In this document: positions 43,334-50,518 of the stretch, piece by piece
Position numbering within the stretch: the stretch's first letter is position 1
Layout of the letters: the number at the start of each line of letters is the position of its first letter
From: Bog-473 sp963770645
GTDB taxonomy: Bacteria; Actinomycetota; Acidimicrobiia; Acidimicrobiales; RAAP-2
Reading direction: 5' to 3'
NCBI GenBank assembly: GCA_963770645.1
Contig: CAVYQL010000003.1
Location: forward strand, 620,001 to 684,000
Length of the DNA stretch: 64,000 bases
The notes under the pieces: model-generated
The model's database searches: none
What the model saw: the letters and a program-made list of their open reading frames with translations, nothing else
What the model was told of the DNA's origin: nothing
Translations under genes and position numbers: made by a program

Positions 43334-43672
43334 TCACTTCCGCTCATGGGTCATTCGATGATGAAGTTGCCAGATTCGGAGCGAGGCCAACAGACCAGCA
43401 AGCAGCAGACCACCGATCGCTGCGAAGAGGAGCGCGACGCCGACAGGGATAGTCCCGCTGATAGTGAAGAACGTGATCTTCACCGATCTCGTGTTCTGGA
43501 GAATGAAGATAAGCAGGACCGCCAAGACCAAGGCTGCGGCGACCACGCCGAACCATGCGGCTGAGATTCGCGTACGGCCAGGTCCGGGTGTGTCAGGGCT
43601 TTCGACCGGGCTGAGCTCGGTCGGTGCCTGTCCAGACATTGATAGTCCTTCGGGCTGAGTCGCCGTGGTCAT
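43334..43672 (-). CDS. LapA-domain (DUF1049) small membrane protein
   Basis: 112 residues. A Pro/Thr/Ser-rich cytoplasmic N-terminus, then two helices: AAWFGVVAAALVLAVLLIFI followed by LQNTRSVKITFFTISGTIPV (the LQN.....F.F........P signature) and ALLFAAIGGLLLAGLLASLR. This matches lipopolysaccharide-assembly-protein-A-type domains, found in Gram-positives as small membrane proteins of unclear role. Its ATG overlaps the upstream stop (ATGA), so it is coupled to the 43669 gene. Confidence 0.8.
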   Translation of the reverse strand: MTTATQPEGLSMSGQAPTELSPVESPDTPGPGRTRISAAWFGVVAAALVLAVLLIFILQNTRSVKITFFTISGTIPVGVALLFAAIGGLLLAGLLASLRIWQLHHRMTHERK

Positions 43673-44007
43673 AACGTCACACCGTCCGATTCGTGGGCAC
43701 CCACCCGGGAGTCCCAGATTTCCCACCGGGATCGGAAGCGCTCAACCTGGGCGACCACCACCGGGACGTTCGTCAATTCGACCTCTCGTCGTGCCTCGGG
43801 GGTTTGCCCTGCCATGAGTTGGCGGATGCGAACAAGGACCGACTGTTCCATTTCCAAAATATCTGAGTAGATACTTCTCCAGAACAGCGCTTGTTCTAAG
43901 GATGCGATGCCCGGGTCCATCTCGTCGTCCATGCCCACCGAGTTGTCCCCGCCCCTTCTCGCAGCGACTATGTCAGGCCGATCCGGATGTGCCGTCCCCG
44001 AGTCCAT
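43669..44007 (-). CDS. Stand-alone helical domain, paralogous to the N-terminus of the divergent regulator
   Basis: 112 residues. Residues ~36-105 align with the N-terminal domain of the divergently encoded winged-helix protein: FWRSIYSDILEMEQSVL here versus HWMSIYDDLIRFKVGLL there, and VAQVERFRSRWEIWDSRV versus ETQMEGYHRRLDLWYQRL. The predicted structure is two long helices, a likely dimerisation hairpin. The two genes are separated by only 63 bases. It may compete for, or form mixed dimers with, the regulator. Coupled to the LapA-like gene by ATGA. Confidence 0.65.
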   Translation of the reverse strand: MDSGTAHPDRPDIVAARRGGDNSVGMDDEMDPGIASLEQALFWRSIYSDILEMEQSVLVRIRQLMAGQTPEARREVELTNVPVVVAQVERFRSRWEIWDSRVGAHESDGVTL

Positions 44008-44070
44008 GGACCAGTCCTACACCGGGTCGCGTAAGAAGTTCAGCAACACGGGCTTAATGCCGTCCATATA

Positions 44071-44640
44071 GTGAGATCCGTGTTGGACCATCCAAAGGGG
44101 CCGGCCCACGGCCCACTCGAGGGCGAGGACATCGAGACAGAGCACTGGGAAGACGCCCGCCATTGGATGAGCATCTACGACGACTTGATTCGCTTCAAAG
44201 TTGGCCTTCTCCAGCGAGTGAAGCGCGAGCTGCCCAAGCTCCACCCGGTGGCGCAAAAGGCTGCCGACATCGATGTCACCTACATCGAGACTCAGATGGA
44301 GGGGTACCACAGACGCCTTGATCTCTGGTATCAGCGCCTCTGGCAACTCCATGGGCTGTGGCTCGATCCTGACGGCCGCGTCCTGCGCCACAAGGGGCAG
44401 GAGGTTGTTCTCACGAACCGAGAGTTTGAGCTCCTCCAGTTCCTGCTGGATCACCCCCATCGCTTCTACACCTCGTCCCAGATCATGGGATACGCCTGGT
44501 CTGACTCGGCACTGTTCCCAGAAGAAGTCCGCAACTACGTCTCGAGGGTCAGGAAGATCCTCGTCCGGTTAGAAATACCATGCGACCTGGTCAACCGCCC
44601 CGGGCGCGGCTACTCGCTCACGTTTCGCAACGACGACTGA
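44071..44640 (+). CDS. Receiver-less winged-helix (OmpR/PhoB-type) regulator with helical N-terminal domain
   Basis: 189 residues. The N-terminal ~95 residues form the two-helix domain shared with the divergent gene. The C-terminal ~90 residues are a Trans_reg_C winged helix: DPDGRVLRHKGQEVVLTNRE, FELLQFLLDHPHRFYTSSQI, FPEEVRNYVSRVRKILVRLE and NRPGRGYSLTF, with all core positions kept. There is no CheY-like receiver domain, so phosphorylation is not the input; the helical domain probably senses or dimerises instead. A GTG at 44071 is used; a GTG at 44080 is also possible. Confidence 0.8.
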   Translation: MRSVLDHPKGPAHGPLEGEDIETEHWEDARHWMSIYDDLIRFKVGLLQRVKRELPKLHPVAQKAADIDVTYIETQMEGYHRRLDLWYQRLWQLHGLWLDPDGRVLRHKGQEVVLTNREFELLQFLLDHPHRFYTSSQIMGYAWSDSALFPEEVRNYVSRVRKILVRLEIPCDLVNRPGRGYSLTFRNDD

Positions 44641-44730
44641 CTCTTCTCCCCACAGCTGATCCATCGAGACCGCCATATCAGCCTTGCCCGTCGAGTGCCC
44701 TTGATTGAGCCGCGTTGAGACGGATGGGTC

Positions 44731-44754
44731 ACGGCAATTGTTACGGCAATTGTT
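44731..44754. repeat. Tandem 12-base direct repeat
   Basis: ACGGCAATTGTT occurs twice, back to back, 90 bases after the stop of the winged-helix gene and 75 bases before the next gene. OmpR/PhoB-type winged helices typically bind direct repeats spaced about one helical turn, so this is a plausible operator. Confidence 0.5.
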
Positions 44755-44828
44755 GCTGGCGCAGGTTCAAGGTGGTTCAGCGGTCGATTCTGGCCGAGGA
44801 AGCAACACCATGAAGGACAGGTCTCCCA

Positions 44829-45056
44829 ATGACTCCTAGATCGTCAGAGGCTCGAAGGATCTCCTCTTTGCTTGATGAGCGTAGGGTTTCCAGCGCGGCA
44901 ATGGTGGCTGTCCTTTCGGCAGCCCTGCTGTTCAGCCTGGTCGGATTCGCACTGCACGTGCTGTGGGTCGTCGCAATCCTGGTGCTTGCCCTGGGGCTCG
45001 GGTACGTCGTGGCGAACGCCCGTCAGGACCGAAGAGATGTCGTCGATCGTCGTTGA
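44829..45056 (+). CDS. Small membrane protein with two helices
   Basis: 75 residues. A basic N-terminus (MTPRSSEARRISSLLDERR) is followed by helices AAMVAVLSAALLFSLVGFAL and HVLWVVAILVLALGLGYVVA, and a charged tail (RQDRRDVVDRR-like). The arrangement is that of small hydrophobic stress or envelope proteins; no family recognised. It lies downstream of the tandem repeat at 44731 and may be a target of the winged-helix regulator. The following 277 bases hold only the hairpin listed below. Confidence 0.55.
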   Translation: MTPRSSEARRISSLLDERRVSSAAMVAVLSAALLFSLVGFALHVLWVVAILVLALGLGYVVANARQDRRDVVDRR

Positions 45057-45266
45057 GGGCTCCGTGACTGCCAGCCAGAGAATCACCTTGCATTGAGCCT
45101 TCCCACTTCCGTGGAACCCAACCTCTCGGACCGCGGGGAAAGGTCTATCGAGCTGTGCTACGTGAAGACTGCTGACAAACGAGCAGCCACGGGAGAGTCA
45201 TACTGTCCGGGGGGGGCAAGCTTAAAGAGGCAATTGTTTCTCCGATGGCGAGGTCATCGGCAGCTT

Positions 45267-45294
45267 GCACCTGCAACGAGATCCCTGCGGGTGC
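45267..45294. terminator. Nine-pair hairpin between convergent genes
   Basis: GCACCTGCA, a ten-base loop, then TGCGGGTGC: nine pairs with one G-T wobble. It sits between the convergent genes ending at 45056 and 45334 and is likely a bidirectional terminator. There is no T-tract. Confidence 0.4.
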
Positions 45295-45333
45295 GAGCCT
45301 GAATCAATTCCATGGGAGTGATCACCCGATCCC

Positions 45334-45651
45334 TCAGTTCTTCACCCGCGCTGTCGACTTCCGTTTCACCGCTCGACCGGTCAGCACGTCCAGCACCTCT
45401 CCGATTGCCTGCTCATGATCCCTCAGGTCCGGCAGCGACAGGTGGTTCTGTACTTGATAGCGATTGCGGCGACCCTCTCTCGTCTTGACGACGTATCCGG
45501 CGTCGCTCAGATCTGTGACGACGGCGTAGGCATGTCGCTCGGTAATGCCGAGGTCGGCCGCGATGTCGCGCAGGCGTGTCTCCGGATCGTGGGCGATGCA
45601 GAGCAGAGCCCGCCCGTGGTTGGTGAGAAAGCTCCAGTTGGCCACTAACAC
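45334..45651 (-). CDS. Winged-helix transcriptional regulator (MarR/ArsR-like)
   Basis: 105 residues. FLTNHGRALLCIAHDPETRL, RDIAADLGITERHAYAVVTD (helix-turn-helix) and LSDAGYVVKTREGRRNRYQV (wing) form a compact winged helix. The C-terminus is basic (GRAVKRKSTARVKN). No sensor domain is visible. GTG start without an evident ribosome site, possibly leaderless. It is divergent from the surface-protein gene and overlapping palindromes lie in the gap, so autoregulation and control of that operon are plausible. Confidence 0.75.
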   Translation of the reverse strand: MLVANWSFLTNHGRALLCIAHDPETRLRDIAADLGITERHAYAVVTDLSDAGYVVKTREGRRNRYQVQNHLSLPDLRDHEQAIGEVLDVLTGRAVKRKSTARVKN

Positions 45652-45654
45652 ACC

Positions 45655-45694
45655 ATAGCAACATTTTACTAGAAATGTATTGCTAGTTTTCTAG
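45655..45694. promoter_or_regulatory. Overlapping palindromes, candidate operator
   Basis: In an AT-rich island, ACATTT-6-AAATGT (45661-45678) extends to AGCAACATTT...AAATGT(A)TTGCT, and CTAGAAA-12-TTTCTAG (45669-45694) overlaps it. They start within a few bases of the regulator's GTG and precede the surface-protein operon. Confidence 0.5.
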
Positions 45695-45777
45695 ATCCAT
45701 AGTACGATCCCACAAAACCTCGAACGTCCGTCACCGACGGTTGTTTATTTCGGGGTATCCAAGAGGGGAGGCCGACC

Positions 45778-46866
45778 GTGTGGTCAGCCTTGTCATTGTC
45801 GTCGTTGTGTTCTCGTCGTCGCGTCAGCAGTTCAAAGCGAGTCGTCCGACGCTGCCTTGTCGCGGCGGTAGCCGCCGGGACTGCATTCGCAGCCGTGGCT
45901 GCTCTCGGGATCGCCTCGGCACCAGCTGTGGCCGCCGCGGTGACCACAGCTCCGTCGATCACTCAGTGCGATCCGCCGGACTTTCCGATCACGGCCGGAT
46001 TCCAAGTGACTTGCACCGTTACGGTCGTGAACAACACTTCCTCGACGGGTGCGACCAGTTCGACCGTGACCACGAGTGCGTGCTTAGGGGCCGCAGGAGT
46101 CGTATTCCCCTCTTGCCCGCTTAACTCCGGGCCGATCACCAATACGACGTCCTCGACTCAACTCGTCACTTCGGTGAACCAGTGCAACGGAATCGTGACG
46201 GGCGGCGGCAGCAATGTGTACTGCGACGTCACAGTCACCAACGATGTTCCAGTCGGAACGTCGACATCAGACGTCACGGTCGATCAGTGCATCGGATCGG
46301 GCGGTGGCGGAGGCAGCACCGAGGTTTGCGCTCCGAGCGGCAGTACGACGAATGCCACGGTCACGCAATGCAACGGTTCGGCAACCGGCGGCGGAACCTA
46401 CAACGGAGAGACGACGGTGGGTTGCACCGTGACAGGTGCTGCGTCGGCGCTGCCCGTAACCATCAACCAGTGCAACGGCACCGCGACCGGTGGCGGCAGC
46501 GCCGTGACCTGCATGGCCACGGTAGAGAACGACTTCATTACCCCGTCGACCACCACCACCACCAGCACCACCTCGCCGCCTGGGTCTGGCGCCGCGCCAG
46601 GTGCGGGCGGCGGTTTTGGATCGACTGGGCTCACCGGGTCGTCCCCGGGAGCTGGGGGCTCGACCGGGCCCGCGACGGTCGCGGGGACGTTGGGTGCCAT
46701 ACCCTCCGGCGGAGCACAGACCGGTTTGGGCGGGGCATCGCATTCGCGCGATAGCAACCTCTTGTGGGCAGCTGTGCTCGCATTTGTCGGGGCCGGACTG
46801 GCGCTGATGTTTGCCTTCCTCCGCCGTCGGACCCTCTCCCTCGAAAGTGCCCATGAGACGCCGTGA
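45778..46866 (+). CDS. Secreted Cys/Gly repeat surface protein with C-terminal membrane anchor
   Basis: 362 residues. The signal peptide is RRCLVAAVAAGTAFAAVAAL. The mature part has repeats of about 25-45 residues with V-x-Q-C-N-G, T-G-G-G-S and a second Cys (for example VNQCNGIVTGGGSNVYCDVT, INQCNGTATGGGSAVTCMAT). A Thr/Gly/Pro linker (TTTTTSTTSPPGSG) leads to a C-terminal helix LLWAAVLAFVGAGLALMFAF and RRR, the shape of a cell-wall sorting signal. No LPXTG is visible; the segment before the helix is QTGLGGASHSRDS. GGGGAGG precedes the GTG. It overlaps the sortase gene by four bases, so it is the probable substrate. Confidence 0.78.
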   Translation: MWSALSLSSLCSRRRVSSSKRVVRRCLVAAVAAGTAFAAVAALGIASAPAVAAAVTTAPSITQCDPPDFPITAGFQVTCTVTVVNNTSSTGATSSTVTTSACLGAAGVVFPSCPLNSGPITNTTSSTQLVTSVNQCNGIVTGGGSNVYCDVTVTNDVPVGTSTSDVTVDQCIGSGGGGGSTEVCAPSGSTTNATVTQCNGSATGGGTYNGETTVGCTVTGAASALPVTINQCNGTATGGGSAVTCMATVENDFITPSTTTTTSTTSPPGSGAAPGAGGGFGSTGLTGSSPGAGGSTGPATVAGTLGAIPSGGAQTGLGGASHSRDSNLLWAAVLAFVGAGLALMFAFLRRRTLSLESAHETP

Positions 46867-47633
46867 AGCGGAGTACCCGAATTAGGAGAATTCGCCACTC
46901 CTTGGGTACGTGGGGGCTGGTAGCTGGCGCGCTGGTGCTCGTCGGATCTGGTTGCCTCGCCTTTGGTCTACAAGAACGCCAGCATCCCTTGGCCGGGCCA
47001 GCGCCTTCCCTCCGGGTGCCCAGAGCCGTGAAGGCCAAATTCGCAGCATCGAAGAACGTGATATTCGCTACGGCGAGATCAACACCAGTCGAACTGAGGA
47101 TCCCCGCGATCTCGCTGGCGGTCTCGTTGTCAACTCTCGGGCTCAACGCCGATGGAACGGTGCAGGTGCCGACCGACATCCAGCAGCCTGGCTGGTATGG
47201 GTTGGGTCCATCCCCAGGCGAGATCGGCTCAGCGGTGATCTTGGGGCACGTTGACTCCCAGGCAGGTCCCGCCGTGTTCTTCGATCTGCGGTCCCTCACG
47301 TTCGGAGACGTCGTGGATGTGACCTTGGCCGACGGAATGACCGCCCAGTTCGAAGTCACGTCGGCGGCGATGTATCTCAAGACAGACTTCCCGGACCAGC
47401 TGGTCTACACATCGCACGGTTACAGCGCGCTGCAGTTGGTCACCTGCGGGGGAGACTTCGATGCGCAGACGGGCCACTACCTCTCCAACACTGTCGTCTA
47501 CACAACCCTGGTGGCACTTATTCCACCCAGCGCCGCTCCATCAGAACGCGCGTCGCTACCCCAGCTTTCGGAGGGATTCCGTCTTTTTCGCTCCGACAGC
47601 CCAAGGCATCGCGGCGCCGGCAACGCCGAGTGA
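46863..47633 (+). CDS. Class F-like sortase
   Basis: 256 residues. A basic N-terminus and one helix (LVAGALVLVGSGCLAFGL) anchor it outside. The catalytic core has VELRIPAISLAVSLSTLGLN, QQPGWYGLGPSPGEIGSAVI, LGHVDSQAGPAVFFDL (catalytic His) and LQLVTCGGDFDAQTGHYLSN (catalytic Cys). The Arg usually placed after the Cys is not obvious in GHYLSNTVVYT. Sortases cleave a sorting signal and attach the protein to the wall. The GTG start overlaps the repeat-protein stop (GTGA), linking enzyme and substrate. Confidence 0.85.
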   Translation: MKRSTRIRRIRHSLGTWGLVAGALVLVGSGCLAFGLQERQHPLAGPAPSLRVPRAVKAKFAASKNVIFATARSTPVELRIPAISLAVSLSTLGLNADGTVQVPTDIQQPGWYGLGPSPGEIGSAVILGHVDSQAGPAVFFDLRSLTFGDVVDVTLADGMTAQFEVTSAAMYLKTDFPDQLVYTSHGYSALQLVTCGGDFDAQTGHYLSNTVVYTTLVALIPPSAAPSERASLPQLSEGFRLFRSDSPRHRGAGNAE

Positions 47634-47649
47634 CGTGCCGACAGAGAAC

Positions 47650-48483
47650 TCAGAGGGAATCGTGGATGTTGGCGGCCACGCTCGTGGCCAGCGCGGCGGG
47701 GCAATCCCAGGTCCCTGCTGACTGGTCCTGGATTCCCAGGAAGTGCGCCACCAGGCACGAGGCCACGGCATCGGTTGGAGACCACGACGACCCCGCTGCG
47801 GCCACAGCCACCTCGTTCAAGAGGCTAGGGACGGCGTCATTTTCTGTCTCGGCGTTGGCCAGCTCATGGGCAACCAAGGCCAGCGTGGGCGAGCCCGAAA
47901 ACACGCTGTACTCGAGACCGTTCGATCCGTAGGTGCATCCTGTCCCGGCGCCTGTCATCGCAGCACAGTGCGTCGCGGTGTCCCCCATGCTCCAACTCCA
48001 GTTGGACCCCGGCTCGATCCCTGCGGCTTCAACTTCGGCCACCAGCTCAGCCACGGAGGGCTCGGAGACCGCAGGAGCGACCGCAGGAGCGACCGCGGGA
48101 GCAGCCGCGGGAACGACCGCGGGAGTAACTGCAGGAGCGACCGTTGCCACCGGCAGTGCGTTCACCGGAGCCGTCACTACCGTCGTAGAGGTCGTCGTGG
48201 CGACCGGAGGCGCAACAACGGTACTGGGGGTCGTGCTGTGGCTGGCGGGCACTGCATCGAGCTTGTGCACCGCGGCAGCGTCCGACGATCGGCTCGATCC
48301 TCGAGCGGTCGAGGCACCTCCTGAGGAGCTGAGCGCCCAGCCTGCCCCAGCCAGCAGGGTCACCGCGAGGGCGGCGACCTTCAGGTGAGGGTGGATGTGG
48401 ACCCAAGCTCGGCGAATTCGCGAGACGGCGGCCAAACCTCTCCGGTTAAAACGACGGGGCGTTTCGATGACAGGATCAACCAT
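47650..48483 (-). CDS. Exported protein with degenerate HExxN motif
   Basis: 277 residues. A cytoplasmic basic N-terminus (RRAWVHIHPHLK), one helix (VAALAVTLLAGAGWALSSSG), a Thr/Val linker, then a low-complexity Pro-Ala-Val repeat (TPAVVPAAAPAVAPAVAPAV). The C-terminal domain has SMGDTATHCAAMTGAGTGC, LVAHELANAETEND and WSPTDAVASCLVAHFLGIQD with three or four Cys. HELAN resembles the HExxH zinc-protease motif with the second His replaced by Asn, so a catalytically dead or altered peptidase is possible. Convergent with the sortase gene. Its start codon lies inside a large palindrome. Confidence 0.65.
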   Translation of the reverse strand: MVDPVIETPRRFNRRGLAAVSRIRRAWVHIHPHLKVAALAVTLLAGAGWALSSSGGASTARGSSRSSDAAAVHKLDAVPASHSTTPSTVVAPPVATTTSTTVVTAPVNALPVATVAPAVTPAVVPAAAPAVAPAVAPAVSEPSVAELVAEVEAAGIEPGSNWSWSMGDTATHCAAMTGAGTGCTYGSNGLEYSVFSGSPTLALVAHELANAETENDAVPSLLNEVAVAAAGSSWSPTDAVASCLVAHFLGIQDQSAGTWDCPAALATSVAANIHDSL

Positions 48484-48515
48484 GTGTTGAAATCTACTAC
48501 TTCAACACATGGTTG
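48477..48515. promoter_or_regulatory. 39-base perfect inverted repeat over the divergent start region
   Basis: CAACCATGTGTTGAA, nine bases, then TTCAACACATGGTTG: 15 perfect pairs. It covers the ATG of the HELAN-protein gene. A further half-site (CAACAC...GTTGAA) follows at about 48517-48531. Likely operator for a dimeric regulator; the 48562 protein is the nearest candidate. Confidence 0.6.
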
Positions 48516-48561
48516 TCAACACAGGGTTGAATCTAGGTCAGCCAGGCCCTATCCTGGTGGC

Positions 48562-48900
48562 ATGTCAACGGACACCGAGACCATCGTCGAAACCGTGGTG
48601 CAAAGAGGCCGACACGAACTTGTCGCCGATATTTCCGACAGGCGCGAAGAGTCACTTGCACTCCTCCGATTCGCCGACATTTTGCGACGTTCAGCAGATC
48701 GCCTGTGTCACGAATCGGCAATGGCGGCCCGAGACCATGGCGCAAGTTGGCGAGAGCTAGGAGAGGCAGTCGGTGGGATTACTCCACAGGGTGCGGAACA
48801 CCGGTTCAGCCCAGCAGCCAAGGAGCGCCGATCGAAGACGTCCAAAATGGAGTGGGCGGGAAAGGAACGCAGAGGCACGCCGGTTTCGACGCCAAAATAG
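48562..48900 (+). CDS. Small HTH-containing protein
   Basis: 112 residues. Helical N-terminus (TIVETVVQRGRHELVADISD, ESLALLRFADILRRSADRLC), then a helix-turn-helix-like segment ARDHGASWRELGEAVGG then ITPQGAEHRFSPAAKERRSK, in which GASWRELGEAVGGITPQGAEHR resembles actinobacterial sigma/HTH domains when split as shown. The C-terminus is basic. It is divergent from the HELAN-protein gene across the large inverted repeat and could bind it. ATG with GGTGG upstream. Confidence 0.65.
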   Translation: MSTDTETIVETVVQRGRHELVADISDRREESLALLRFADILRRSADRLCHESAMAARDHGASWRELGEAVGGITPQGAEHRFSPAAKERRSKTSKMEWAGKERRGTPVSTPK

Positions 48901-49107
48901 ACGTCTGGAAACTTGCCGAGCTCGTCGCCATCTCGATCGATAAGGATCTCGTCGCGCCAATCTCAGCCCGACTCAGTGATCCAAGGCACCAACCCGTCGC
49001 TCGCAGTTACTGCATTTGTTGCGTCTCGAGGTGCAAACTGAAGCAGCCCAAATCTTTCGCGACACGCACGCACTGCTACGGGTTGTCACCTCCAGAGGAG
49101 CACTGAA

Positions 49108-49302
49108 ATGAGCACCAAAGACAGAGCATCGAACAGGGTTCAAGACGTCAAGGGCCGGGTGAAGGAAGCTACAGGCCGCCTCGTCGGCAACCGCGACCTC
49201 AAGGTCAAAGGCGAGACGGATGTGGCCAAGAGCGAACTGAAGAACACTGGAGAGGACCTGAAGGACGCCGCGCACCAGGCGAGGAATGCCGTCACCAAGT
49301 GA
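49108..49302 (+). CDS. CsbD family stress protein
   Basis: 64 residues: RVQDVKGRVKEATGRLVGNR, then DLKVKGETDVAKSELKNTGE and DLKDAAHQARNAVTK. The V-K-G-x-x-K-E-x-x-G-x-x-x-x-x repeats are the hallmark of CsbD-like proteins, general-stress proteins in the SigB regulon of Bacillus and widespread in actinobacteria. The protein is probably intrinsically disordered or helical and its molecular role is unknown. GAGGAG precedes the ATG. Part of the dense stress-related region at 36-50 kb. Confidence 0.85.
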   Translation: MSTKDRASNRVQDVKGRVKEATGRLVGNRDLKVKGETDVAKSELKNTGEDLKDAAHQARNAVTK

Positions 49303-49475
49303 TAGATGTAGACGAGGGCTCGTGCTTGCCAACCAAAAGGGGCAGCTGTGCACGATCGAGTTCCTCGGAGGAACGTGCTCGTCGTCATGTCGGGAATCGT
49401 TGCTGCTGAGGCGCTTCGATCCTGAAATCGACTGAAGACTGCGATGGTGAAGGCTCGACTGTTCGGAGGCGAGCG

Positions 49476-49628
49476 ATGACGGAACGAATATTCGGTCCTT
49501 TCGGCGACAGTTTCGATAAGGCATTCTCGCGGCTGAAGGCGGCGGTGGCGAAAAGCGAAACCGAGGCTGAGAAGCTGAGGGTCGCCGTTGAGCAGCTCCT
49601 CAAGGAGACGCACGCGTCGGTACCGTGA
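49476..49628 (+). CDS. 50-residue helical protein
   Basis: A short frame with good support: MTERIFGPFGDSFDKAFSRL, then KAAVAKSETEAEKLRVAVEQ and LLKETHASVP. GGAGG sits nine bases before the ATG. Heptad spacing in the second half suggests a coiled coil. It follows the CsbD gene by 173 bases on the same strand. No family recognised; a small helical partner of the nearby GAF-ANTAR regulator is possible but speculative. Confidence 0.5.
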   Translation: MTERIFGPFGDSFDKAFSRLKAAVAKSETEAEKLRVAVEQLLKETHASVP

Positions 49629-49762
49629 GACCGCTCCATGGCAAGGTACCGCTCCCCCACCAACATCCTCGAGCCTCCACGGCGCAACGTTCTGGCATAC
49701 CAGCCCCGAGGATGGCCCGTCTGCGAGCAGGTGCAAAGAGTCCCTGTCTGCCCGGGCTCCGT

Positions 49763-50518
49763 TCACGAGCGCGAGCCGCTGCCCATGTCGGGACTTTCAC
49801 CCGTGTCCACCAGGTTCTGAGCAACCTCTCGGAGCTTGATGTTGAGATGCTGGGATGCTCGACGCAAGATATCGAAAGCTTGGTCGGCGCTGATGCGCTC
49901 TCGTTCCATGAGAATCCCCAAGGCCTCACCAATGATCTCGCGCGTGCCGAGAGCGGCATTGAGGTTCTCTGCTCGCCGTTCTTCGTCCTCGTGCGAGTGT
50001 GCAACGGATAGTGCCAGACCGGCCAATGACGCCAGAATCGCTGCCTTGGCTCGATCGATAACACCGAATGCCGACGGGTAGCGGGCGTAGAGGTTCAATG
50101 CTCCCGTTTTTGAGTTCGGCGTCAGAGGGAGGGCGAGCGCGCTGCGAATGCCGGTACTCGCTGCCTTGGGCGAGAAATGAGGCCACCGAAGCTCGGACGC
50201 GAGGTCTTCGGTATAGATGATCAGCCCGAAGACAACGGCATCGAGGCATGGACCTTCGGAGGTCCCGAGCTGCCCCGCATCCGCCTCGAGCACGATTGGA
50301 TCGGTGTACACCGGGGTGGTGACTGCATTGCCCTCCATAAGAAAGAGGCCGGCAAAGTCACAGCCCTCGATGGTCGTCATCGCTAGTTCGGCGACACTGG
50401 CCAAGGTGTCAATAACACTGCCCGCCGAGAACAGGGTAAGCGCAGTTTGAGAGACAGTCTGAGACAGTTCGGTGAGGGAGTTCTGGTCGACGGTCGGTGG
50501 CCATTCGCCTGGGCCCAT
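49763..50518 (-). CDS. GAF-ANTAR transcription antiterminator
   Basis: 251 residues. GAF domain at ~25-165 (LASVAELAMTTIEGCDFAGL, AGQLGTSEGPCLDAVVFGLI, GIRSALALPLTPNSKTGALN) and ANTAR domain at ~185-240 (TREIIGEALGILMERERISA, DQAFDILRRASQHLNIKLRE). ANTAR helices bind paired hairpins in nascent RNA and prevent termination. The GAF domain would sense a small ligand or redox state. GGGGGG precedes the ATG. Same architecture as the C-terminal two-thirds of the 41933 regulator, without STAS. Confidence 0.86.
   Translation of the reverse strand: MGPGEWPPTVDQNSLTELSQTVSQTALTLFSAGSVIDTLASVAELAMTTIEGCDFAGLFLMEGNAVTTPVYTDPIVLEADAGQLGTSEGPCLDAVVFGLIIYTEDLASELRWPHFSPKAASTGIRSALALPLTPNSKTGALNLYARYPSAFGVIDRAKAAILASLAGLALSVAHSHEDEERRAENLNAALGTREIIGEALGILMERERISADQAFDILRRASQHLNIKLREVAQNLVDTGESPDMGSGSRS

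Noticed and set aside
46140..46540. Regularly spaced repeats in the surface-protein gene as a CRISPR array
   Set aside because: The repeats are protein-level (QCNG and TGGGS) with variable DNA and spacing, and no cas genes are present.
48060..48135. Short tandem DNA repeat of about 15 bases
   Set aside because: It encodes the Pro-Ala-Val stalk of the HELAN protein; low-complexity coding sequence rather than a separate element.
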